64,000 nt of DNA from NCBI RefSeq assembly GCF_000739635.1, contig NZ_BATQ01000117.1, forward strand, positions 62,001-126,000, read 5' to 3'. The first letter of the stretch is position 1, and the number at the start of each line of letters is the position of its first letter. The notes below the pieces were generated by a model. It was not told the DNA's origin, searched no databases, and saw only the letters and a list, made by a program, of their open reading frames with translations. Source of the DNA: Verrucomicrobium sp. BvORR034 (GTDB lineage Bacteria; Verrucomicrobiota; Verrucomicrobiia; Verrucomicrobiales; Verrucomicrobiaceae). A program made the translations under genes and the position numbers. Positions 26,727 through 33,912 of this stretch are shown in pieces.

Positions 26727-28717
26727 AAGATGCTCACACCCCGGCGAAGCTCCGAGTTCGAGCGCGAAGCCTCGTACACCAGGTTCTTGGCCTTCCGGTG
26801 CTTGGTCATGAGATTGTAGGCCCCCAGACACTCGAAACCGGCATTCAGAGCGCCGAGCATGGGCAGGTACTCGTCGAGATCCTTGGTGAAGTTCTCCACC
26901 ATGCCCCAGGGAGGGAAGAGCTGATCGTCTTCCATCTTGCGCAGCAGATCATACACGCCTTCTGGGTCGGGATCAGTGCTCCCGGAAATCAGGACGTAAT
27001 GCGGGTGAATGACGGTCTGCTGCGGCAGATCCACGCCGCCCACCATGTAGCCGTTGCCGTGCTGCGCCTCGCCAGCGGAGAGACCAAAGAAGCGCTCCTT
27101 GGCCACTTGGCTGTCCGGCCAGTTCTTGGGGAAGTATTCCTTCTGGCGCTTCAGCATGTCCTGCCGGATGGCGGGCCAGTTCTGCTTGGAGATCGCATCC
27201 GCCGTTTCCTGGTCGAAGTCGGGATAGAACAGGCTTTGGATTTCAGGGATGAACCCCGTGCCGTCATAAACTCGGCCAGTGGTGGCCATCTTCAGCGGCG
27301 GGGGCTTGGCCGTCATGTTAGCCATGGCAAGCACCAGGGCGGTCTCACCACCCCAGTCACGCCAGACAGCACGCAGCGGAGTCACCCGATCCTCACGCAC
27401 GCCGTGTCGGATGTACCCTTCCCCATCTACGAGCATCTCATCCAGGACAATGCCCCGCAATTGATCGGTCAGATGATCCTTGAGCGGCTGATCCCGCAGG
27501 ATCTCTGCCGCCACGAGCATGGCATGGTAGTAGATGGCCGTGTCCACCAGGCTGTACTCCGTTCCAGGCACAATGCCGTAGTGCCCGTTTTCGAATACCT
27601 TCACAAAGTGAGGCAGCAGACCGCGCGAACTGTCGAGCCGGGTGATGTTGTCATTCACGCGGTACACGAGGTCCCGCGCGAACTTGTGGTCCACCACTCC
27701 CAGTTCCGCAGCCAGCGCCGTGCACATGGCAAAAAGGCCCGTGGCGGGGACGTTGTCAAAATGACCATCCCGAATGTGGGCACGGTCTCTCACCCAGGCC
27801 GTTCGCAGACTGAAGCAGCGGGCCAGCTTGGCATAGCTTGTGAGAAACACGTACTCATCGAAGGGAATGGCAGGTGCCTGGACGATGAAAGAGATGGAAT
27901 CCAAGGAGACATCCGTCCCAGACTCTGCCACCCAGTTGAGGTACTTGGCTTTCCCGACCTGATCCGCACTCACAGGCTCCACCTGAGTGCGCATGTCCGG
28001 GGTGTCCAGGACAAAGGGCTTCATCCACAGCACCTGTTGCAGAGAGGATTTGATCTCAACCTTCAGCGTCCCCTTCCCCTTCCCGCGGAGTTCAAAACCC
28101 ACGATTTTGGGTTGAAACTTCGTGTTCATGAAAGGCGGGTAGCACGCCCGGAAATCGAGTTGGGAGTCCAGATCCGTCCCCATGCCAGCCAGCCCGTGCC
28201 ACATGCCCGCCCAATAGCCCTGTGGCATGTTGATCAGCACGGCACCCCGCTCGCAGCCGATGGATTCCTGCCCGTTGCCAATGAAACCAAAGTCGGTCCC
28301 GAGATGGGTGTAGGTGATGAAGGGGTTGACCTTCTCGTGAACATTCTGGCGAGCCTCCCGCTGGGGATCGAACACCGTAAAGTACTCCTGAAGGGGCTGC
28401 CGCACACGGCGCGGCTCCGGAACGGGCTCTGGCATGGTTCCCACAGGCATGTCTCCGGGAACTGCGGATGCCGCGACCACCGTCGGCGAAATGACGGGTC
28501 CCCCCGCAGATTGCGGAGCCGCTGGAGATGCGGCAGGGACAACCGCCGCAGGACTTGGTGACGCCAGAGGAGCCAGGATTGCCCCTTCCGCCGCAGGTGC
28601 GATCGTAGGAGGCGCCGGGGAGGTCGCAACTCCCGGTTCCTGGCTAAAAATGCTAAACTGCAAGACAGCGGCGCAAACGCCTCCCACTGTAAGCCAGGGG
28701 AAAACGTGCCGTTTCAT
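26663..28717 (-). CDS. Secreted protein, possibly (alpha/alpha)6-barrel glucoamylase-like
   Basis: The chosen ATG at 28717 gives a signal peptide (MKRHVFPWLTVGGVCAAVLQ); a GTG five codons upstream is the alternative. Residues ~30-110 are an Ala/Pro-rich linker. The remaining ~570 residues are helical with conserved-looking aromatics (GYWAGMWHGLAGMG, EYSLVDTAIYYHAML, LFPPWGMVENF). The last block resembles glucoamylase-type (alpha/alpha)6 barrels (PF10091), where it ends the catalytic domain, but I cannot identify catalytic acids with certainty. It probably acts on a polysaccharide outside the cytoplasm. The 3' end runs 64 nt into the Trm112-like gene on the other strand. Confidence 0.6.
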   Translation of the reverse strand: MKRHVFPWLTVGGVCAAVLQFSIFSQEPGVATSPAPPTIAPAAEGAILAPLASPSPAAVVPAASPAAPQSAGGPVISPTVVAASAVPGDMPVGTMPEPVPEPRRVRQPLQEYFTVFDPQREARQNVHEKVNPFITYTHLGTDFGFIGNGQESIGCERGAVLINMPQGYWAGMWHGLAGMGTDLDSQLDFRACYPPFMNTKFQPKIVGFELRGKGKGTLKVEIKSSLQQVLWMKPFVLDTPDMRTQVEPVSADQVGKAKYLNWVAESGTDVSLDSISFIVQAPAIPFDEYVFLTSYAKLARCFSLRTAWVRDRAHIRDGHFDNVPATGLFAMCTALAAELGVVDHKFARDLVYRVNDNITRLDSSRGLLPHFVKVFENGHYGIVPGTEYSLVDTAIYYHAMLVAAEILRDQPLKDHLTDQLRGIVLDEMLVDGEGYIRHGVREDRVTPLRAVWRDWGGETALVLAMANMTAKPPPLKMATTGRVYDGTGFIPEIQSLFYPDFDQETADAISKQNWPAIRQDMLKRQKEYFPKNWPDSQVAKERFFGLSAGEAQHGNGYMVGGVDLPQQTVIHPHYVLISGSTDPDPEGVYDLLRKMEDDQLFPPWGMVENFTKDLDEYLPMLGALNAGFECLGAYNLMTKHRKAKNLVYEASRSNSELRRGVSIFYPVATTSAEGSNTGISLTVR

Positions 28718-28876
28718 AAAGAAATACTTCACGACCGTTGATAAATTACCTCACTCAATCTTTCCATACAATCAAAATCCGCGGAGCCATTGTCAATCAA
28801 CGACTTGTCATGGATACGTGATGCAACTAGCAAAAGGTACCTGCTTTCTCCGCCCGACTTTTCTCGTCTACCCGCC

Positions 28877-29419
28877 ATGCCTTCCGTTGTCCAGCCTCCC
28901 GCCATTCAGGAGCCCATCAGGGTTTCCCCCATGGCGCATTTACCACCCCTTGCCAAAAAAGTGTGGGGCTTTCTCAAGCGCAGCCCCATTGGCGCACTTT
29001 TGATCTACACCGCCCTTTCTCTCATCTTGAAGGAGAACTACCCGTTCTCCAACTACCCGATGTACTCCAACCCGAGTGCCGAACGCCCCTACTACACGGT
29101 GGCTGATGGGAATGGGCAGCCGATCCCGGTACAGAAGCTGACCGGCATCACCTGCCCAAAGATCGGGAAAATCTACCGCAAGAAAGCGGAAGAACTCGCA
29201 AAGAAGCACGACATCAAGGCCAAAGATCTGCCCCCTGCCATGGTGCAGCAGGTTTGTGATGAGATGTTCGTCCAGTTGCGGCACGAGGCCAAAGGAAAGA
29301 ACCAAGTCCTGCCCGAGCAGCTTCAAATCATCAAGTCATATATCAGCTACAAAGACAGCAAGGTAGTGGAAGAAGTCGAACTCATCGGCAAGGAAACCCT
29401 CACCCCTCAGGCACGATGA
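28877..29419 (+). CDS. Small single-pass membrane protein coupled to HTTM-like gene
   Basis: The ATG at 28877 is chosen; another at 28931 (MAHLPPLAKKV) would also keep the single membrane helix (SPIGALLIYTALSLIL). After the helix comes the striking block KENYPFSNYPMYS, then a basic/acidic helical domain of ~110 residues (IYRKKAEELAKKHD, IIKSYISYKDSKVVEEVE). The stop overlaps the next gene's ATG in ATGA, so the two are translationally coupled and probably work together. I do not recognise a named family. The domain after the helix would lie on the periplasmic side if the N-terminus is cytoplasmic. Confidence 0.75.
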   Translation: MPSVVQPPAIQEPIRVSPMAHLPPLAKKVWGFLKRSPIGALLIYTALSLILKENYPFSNYPMYSNPSAERPYYTVADGNGQPIPVQKLTGITCPKIGKIYRKKAEELAKKHDIKAKDLPPAMVQQVCDEMFVQLRHEAKGKNQVLPEQLQIIKSYISYKDSKVVEEVELIGKETLTPQAR

Positions 29420-30624
29420 TCAAGTGGCTCTTCTCCGGCTGGAAAACCCTGCCCAAAGTCTCTGCACTCGAGGGTTTTCTCTCCCGCTTCCTCTTTTCGC
29501 TCTTCTTGTTGTTCACCCTCCGGCTGAGCATCGACTACACGCAGGAGCCACACCCCGTCGGGCTGCTGAAGCTGCTGCATGGCTTCAATGACGGAAAGCT
29601 CTGGCTCACCTGGCTGGCAGACCCCTCCACCTGGAATGTCTATCGCGCCATCTTTGCGGGCCTGCTCGTCTTCTACGTCGCCGGGGCTGCGCTCCCGCTG
29701 GTGCTGCCCGTGCTGGCGCTGATGCACGTCCTGCCCTTCACCCTGTACAACTCCCAGGGCTTCACCCACCACGGGTACCAGATCGTCAGCTGCACGCTCA
29801 TCATCCAGGCCATCGCGGTTCTCTACTACAACTTCCGGGAGAAGTTCACCCTGGCCCCGCCTGATGAAAAACTGCGCGCCTGGATGTTTGTGCAGGCCCA
29901 GGTCATTCTCACGGGGATGTACTTCATCTCCGTCTTCACGAAGCTCGACAACTCCGGAGGCATGTGGCTCTGGAATTCGAACAATGTGGCGATGGATATG
30001 CTCAAGACCGCCCGCCAGAGCTATTTGAACAACTTCGACCCCTCATTCGCGGGCAATCCGCCAGAGGCCATCTGGATGCTGGAGCACCCCTGGCTCTCCC
30101 GCCTGTTTTTCGGCAGCGGACTCTTCCTGGAGTTCCTCTGCATTTTCGCCATCGGGAATCGTGTGATGGGCTTTTTGCTGGGCATCTCCCTGCTCGTCAT
30201 GCACCGCAGCATCGACTGGCTCATGGGGGGAGTGGCCTTTATCAACAACGAGTTCCTCGCGTTCATCTTCCTGGTGAATCTGCCCTTCCTTCTGTCCTGG
30301 CCGGCCGACCGCATTTCCTCTCGATGGATTCGGTGGGGCCTGGTGGCGGGTGCCACGATGGGCTTTTTCGCCAGCTTCTGGCTGCACCCTGGGGGCTCTG
30401 GAAACAACTCTTTTGTGGATTACGGCTGGAATGTGGTCAAGTCCATTGATGTGTGGAATAGCCTCTCTGCCGAGGACTGGCGGAAATTCCTGACTTTCAC
30501 CACCCCCATCGCCCTCTCGATGGCCGGCGGCGGCGCTGCAGGAGCTGCTGCAGGCGCCATCGGCGGCATGTTCGTCCATTCCGCGAACCGCGGGAAGGGA
30601 CAAGCGGTAGGTTCTTCCCAATAG
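29416..30624 (+). CDS. HTTM/vitamin-K carboxylase-like multipass membrane protein
   Basis: This 402-residue protein has about 8-9 hydrophobic segments, spaced like the HTTM domain shared by vitamin-K-dependent gamma-carboxylases and many bacterial membrane proteins. Segments such as FVQAQVILTGMYFISVFTKLD (the family's signature-like helix), LFLEFLCIFAIGNRVMGFLLG and HRSIDWLMGG fit this. Eukaryotic relatives carboxylate glutamate using vitamin K hydroquinone; most bacterial members have no known reaction, and I see no proof of catalysis here. The C-terminus adds a Gly/Ala-rich helix (GGGAAGAAAGAIGGMF). It is coupled by ATGA overlap to the small membrane protein upstream and followed by a strong hairpin. 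Confidence 0.7.
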   Translation: MIKWLFSGWKTLPKVSALEGFLSRFLFSLFLLFTLRLSIDYTQEPHPVGLLKLLHGFNDGKLWLTWLADPSTWNVYRAIFAGLLVFYVAGAALPLVLPVLALMHVLPFTLYNSQGFTHHGYQIVSCTLIIQAIAVLYYNFREKFTLAPPDEKLRAWMFVQAQVILTGMYFISVFTKLDNSGGMWLWNSNNVAMDMLKTARQSYLNNFDPSFAGNPPEAIWMLEHPWLSRLFFGSGLFLEFLCIFAIGNRVMGFLLGISLLVMHRSIDWLMGGVAFINNEFLAFIFLVNLPFLLSWPADRISSRWIRWGLVAGATMGFFASFWLHPGGSGNNSFVDYGWNVVKSIDVWNSLSAEDWRKFLTFTTPIALSMAGGGAAGAAAGAIGGMFVHSANRGKGQAVGSSQ

Positions 30625-30653
30625 AAGGAAGAGTCAGGTCCACTCAAGCTCCA

Positions 30654-30695
30654 GGCCCGCCCCATTCGCGCATAGGTGTGCGAGTGGGGTGGGCC
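30654..30695 (+). terminator. Hairpin after the HTTM-like gene
   Basis: GGCCCGCCCCATTCGCGC and GTGCGAGTGGGGTGGGCC form an 18-bp stem (several G-U pairs) around a short loop, followed by TTCTCGT. The very stable stem and its place 29 nt after the stop suggest a terminator, though the T-run is short. Confidence 0.65.
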
Positions 30696-30779
30696 TTCTC
30701 GTAGGGTGATTGGGCATGGCGTCTCCCAAATCTTACCCGCAGCGGGTTCATGGAAATCTAGCGCCCTACCCCCATTACA

Positions 30780-30817
30780 ACAAAAAACGGCATCGAATTG
30801 CTTCGATGCCGTTTGAA
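30780..30817 (-). terminator. Rho-independent terminator of the lipoprotein gene
   Basis: On the minus strand a 13-bp stem AAACGGCATCGAA/TTCGATGCCGTTT closes a GCAA tetraloop and is followed by a T-run (GTTTTTTG). It lies 40-70 nt after the stop of the lipoprotein gene. Confidence 0.92.
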
Positions 30818-30856
30818 TGACTTCAAGATCGTCAAAGACGATCTCAAACTCCAGGA

Positions 30857-31348
30857 CTAGGAACCAGGAGCTGGGGCCGGAGCGGGAACTGCCGGAGCAG
30901 GTGCTGGCGCGGGAGCCGGAGCGGCTTCTGGAGCAGGCACAGGGGCCGGAGCTTCAGGAGCGGGAGTCGGCACCGGAGCGGGAACTGGCGGAGGTGTCGG
31001 AGCCGGAGTGACGGCTTCTTCCACCTTCTTCGCCGCTTCTTTTACGGCGTCAGCCGTGGCTTCAACAGCCTTTTCTCCGGCGGCCTTGGCATCAGCCGCA
31101 GCCTTCTCAGCCTTGGCCTTGAGTTCCTCAGAGGCTTTGGCAGCAGATTCCTTGGCTTCGTCGAGCTTGGCAGCCGCAGCATCGCCAGCCGCCTTGGTGG
31201 CGTCCTTGATCGCGTCTTTAGCCTGCTCAACCTTCTCGGAGGCCTCGCTGGCCTTCTGGTCGGCGTCCGTCTGCGGACCCGATTTCTTTTCGCAGGCGGT
31301 GATGCCGCCAGCGAGCAGAGCAATGATGAGGATGTGCTTCAGTTTCAT
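30857..31348 (-). CDS. Ala/Lys/Glu-rich lipoprotein with Ala-Pro tail
   Basis: The ATG at 31348 gives a lipoprotein signal MKLKHILIIALLAGGITAC: I-T-A-C is a lipobox, so Cys19 should be lipidated. The in-frame extension upstream is rejected. Residues ~25-120 are Ala/Lys/Glu-rich, with alternating KAS, AAAA and EKA units, predicted as one long amphipathic helix similar to late-embryogenesis-abundant or apolipoprotein-like helices. Residues ~125-163 are a low-complexity Ala-Pro tail. Such tails often span peptidoglycan or link to other envelope parts, so a periplasmic spacer or cell-wall tether is plausible. No enzyme motif is present. Confidence 0.82.
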   Translation of the reverse strand: MKLKHILIIALLAGGITACEKKSGPQTDADQKASEASEKVEQAKDAIKDATKAAGDAAAAKLDEAKESAAKASEELKAKAEKAAADAKAAGEKAVEATADAVKEAAKKVEEAVTPAPTPPPVPAPVPTPAPEAPAPVPAPEAAPAPAPAPAPAVPAPAPAPGS

Positions 31349-31457
31349 GGGATGTATCTTCTCAGAGTGAGGATAGTTATACAACCCGGATTGCGCACTT
31401 TGTTCGCCAAAATTGCTCCCTCTTGAGGATTTGGCAATTTGAAGCAATGTTACAGAA

Positions 31458-32453
31458 ATGCTTCCCTGGCTCTCCCCTGGCAAATTCCCCCTCTACCTCG
31501 CCCCCATGGCGGGCGTCACAGACATGGTTTTTCGCAGTCTGTGCAAGGAGCTGGGCGCTGACGTCATGGTTACGGAGTTCGTCTCCGCAGAAGGCATCTT
31601 GCAGGCGGACGAGCGAACCCGAAAGTACACCGAGTTCGACGACGCCCAGCGCACCGTAGGGGTGCAACTGTTTGGCGCCGATGGCCAGCGTATGGGCGAG
31701 GCCGCACGGAAGATCGTGGACTGGAAGAGCCCCGACTTCATCGACATCAACTTCGGCTGCCCCGTGAACAAGGTGGTGGCCAAAAATGGCGGCTCCTCCC
31801 TGCTCAAAGACTGTCCCCTTCTCAGCAGTGTGGCCGCAGGCATTGTCAAGGCCGTGCCCGTGCCCGTCACGGCGAAGATACGCATCGGGTGGGATGCCAC
31901 CACCATCAATGCCGTGGAGGTGTGCCGACTGCTGGAGGACACAGGCATCCAGGCCATCGCCATCCATGGTCGCACCCGGGCCCAGGGCTACACAGGCCAG
32001 GCCAACTGGGACGTCATCGCCGAGTGCGCCGCTGCCGTAAAGATTCCAGTGATCGGCAACGGCGACATCGCCACCGGTATGGATGTGGCCAAACGTCAGC
32101 GTGAAACCGGGGTACACGGCGTCATGATTGGCCGCGCAGCCATGGGCAACCCCTGGGTTTTCCGCGAAGCCAAACACTATCTCCAGCACGGCACTCACCT
32201 GCAGCCACCTACCACGGAACAGCGGTTTGAGCTCATGCTCCGGCACACCCGGCTGGCGGTGCACTCCAAGCGATACGGCAGCGAGATTCAGGCACTGCGC
32301 TCCATGCGCAACCGCCTGATGACCTACACTCAAGGCCTGCCGGGCAGCAAGCACCTACGCATGCAGTTCTGCCACATCGAAAGCATCACCGAGCTGGAGG
32401 ACATCGCTGCCGAATACCTGCGCCGGAAAGAAGAACTCGCCTGCGTCGCCTAG
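31458..32453 (+). CDS. dusB: tRNA-dihydrouridine synthase DusB
   Basis: This 331-residue TIM-barrel protein begins PLYLAPMAGVTDMVFR, the FMN-binding start of Dus enzymes. It has the catalytic Cys101 in DINFGCPVNKV and the basic block IHGRTRAQGY; the phosphate-binding end reads VIGNGDIATG and VMIGRAAMGNPW. These enzymes reduce uridine to dihydrouridine in tRNA with FMN and NADPH. The sequence fits the DusB group, although Dus subclasses are best fixed by phylogeny. It is divergent to the lipoprotein gene, with 109 nt between the starts, which probably holds both promoters. Confidence 0.93.
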   Translation: MLPWLSPGKFPLYLAPMAGVTDMVFRSLCKELGADVMVTEFVSAEGILQADERTRKYTEFDDAQRTVGVQLFGADGQRMGEAARKIVDWKSPDFIDINFGCPVNKVVAKNGGSSLLKDCPLLSSVAAGIVKAVPVPVTAKIRIGWDATTINAVEVCRLLEDTGIQAIAIHGRTRAQGYTGQANWDVIAECAAAVKIPVIGNGDIATGMDVAKRQRETGVHGVMIGRAAMGNPWVFREAKHYLQHGTHLQPPTTEQRFELMLRHTRLAVHSKRYGSEIQALRSMRNRLMTYTQGLPGSKHLRMQFCHIESITELEDIAAEYLRRKEELACVA

Positions 32454-32582
32454 CCCTCCCCTCCCCGGGCATTCGTTCATCCTGATGGACGCTCCCGCAC
32501 AATCACTTTTTGTTGGCAACCGGTCCGACCGTTGTGTCATAACACCCGCTGCCACGGCGTTCTACGCACCCTTAGTCCCCCC

Positions 32583-33830
32583 ATGTACCCTTCCAATCCC
32601 TGGTTCTGGCTGGCGATCCTCGCTACCATTGGGCTCTACAAGCTCGAGCTTTTCGCCATCCTTCTCAATCTGAAATCCCTGGTGCCCACCGTCCCTGACA
32701 AGTTCAAGGAATGGATGAACCAGGAGCAACTGGAGCGCGCGCAGGAATACGCCCGCACCAATGCCAGACTTGAGGTCATTGAGAGCAGCGTGAGCGTCGG
32801 CATCTTTATCACCTTTTGGTGGGCGGGCGGCTTTCATGCCATGGACCAGTGGATCCAGGGCTGGGGGCTGAACGCTCTCTTTACCGGGCTGGCCATCTTT
32901 GCGGTGTTTTCGGTCGCCCAATCGCTCCTCAGCCTGCCTTTCGAGATCTACCACACCTTCTTTGTCGAGGCCGAGTTCGGGTTCAACCGCACGACGATTC
33001 ACACCTTCATCATGGACCGGATGAAGGGCTTGGTGTTGCTCACAGCCTTGGGCGGACCTCTTCTGGCGATCATTCTCTGGCTCTTCGACCACGTGCCTAT
33101 GGCGGCGCTCTACGGGTGGCTCATCCTTACCGGCTTCTCACTGGCGATGACCTTCCTCTCCCCCCGCCTCCTCCTTCCTTTGTTCTTCAAGTTCCAACCG
33201 CTGCCAGACGAACAACTGAAGTCTGAGATCGTGGCCATGAGCGAGCGGTTGCAGTTTCCCGTGGGCGACGTCAGCCTGGTGGACGGTTCCCGGCGCAGCG
33301 CGAAGGCCAATGCGTTTTTCACAGGCATGGGTCGGCTCAAACGCATCGCGATCTTCGACACGCTGGTTCAGAACCATTCCCGGGAGGAGATTCTGGCAGT
33401 GCTGGCCCACGAAATCGGGCATTCCAAAAGGAAGCACGTCCCTAGGCAGATCGCGCTCAGCCTGGCAACCTCAGCACTGATGTTCGCGCTGCTCCACTTC
33501 GCCGTTCACGATCCCCGCCTCACCGCAGCCTTTGGCGTGACTCCTCCCACCATCGCCTGGAGCCTGCTCTTTTTCGGCATTCTCTACCGGCCATTCAGCA
33601 CCGTACTGGGCTGGGTCACCTCGTGGTTGAGCCGCAAGTACGAGTTTGAAGCCGACGCCTACGCGAGGGAAGCGATGGGTGGCCCGGCTCCTCTGAGTAG
33701 CGCCCTCACCCGCATGAGCCGCGACCACCTCAGCAACCCCACCCCACACCCCTTTTACGTTTTCCTCCACTACTCCCATCCTCCTGTCTTGCAGCGGCTG
33801 GAAGCCTTGGAAGGCAAAACGGCGGGGTGA
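32583..33830 (+). CDS. M48 family integral-membrane protease (Ste24/CAAX-protease type)
   Basis: The ATG at 32583 (MYPSNPWFWL) is used because the upstream codons do not fit the family. The 415-residue protein has ~6-7 membrane segments and the zinc-protease motif H276-E-I-G-H280, with the third zinc ligand E356 in EFEADAYA. The conserved block RRSAKANAFFTGMGRLKRI precedes the active site. The layout (membrane helices before, between and after the motif) is that of Ste24/CaaX protease 1 rather than HtpX. In bacteria these are taken to remove damaged or mislocalised membrane proteins; no CAAX processing is known there. Confidence 0.9.
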   Translation: MYPSNPWFWLAILATIGLYKLELFAILLNLKSLVPTVPDKFKEWMNQEQLERAQEYARTNARLEVIESSVSVGIFITFWWAGGFHAMDQWIQGWGLNALFTGLAIFAVFSVAQSLLSLPFEIYHTFFVEAEFGFNRTTIHTFIMDRMKGLVLLTALGGPLLAIILWLFDHVPMAALYGWLILTGFSLAMTFLSPRLLLPLFFKFQPLPDEQLKSEIVAMSERLQFPVGDVSLVDGSRRSAKANAFFTGMGRLKRIAIFDTLVQNHSREEILAVLAHEIGHSKRKHVPRQIALSLATSALMFALLHFAVHDPRLTAAFGVTPPTIAWSLLFFGILYRPFSTVLGWVTSWLSRKYEFEADAYAREAMGGPAPLSSALTRMSRDHLSNPTPHPFYVFLHYSHPPVLQRLEALEGKTAG

Positions 33831-33912
33831 TTCCGAAAAAGCAGGTGCAGTTTCTGCAATTTTCTACGACTATTGAAACCACAAGACTTTTTGCACTCCT
33901 GCTGATTCTGGA

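Noticed and set aside
26798-28561. Plus-strand ORF of 587 codons
   Set aside because: It is antisense to the secreted helical-barrel gene, whose signal peptide and motifs make it the real one.
31377-32354. Minus-strand ORF of 325 codons
   Set aside because: It is antisense to dusB, which has a complete Dus active site.
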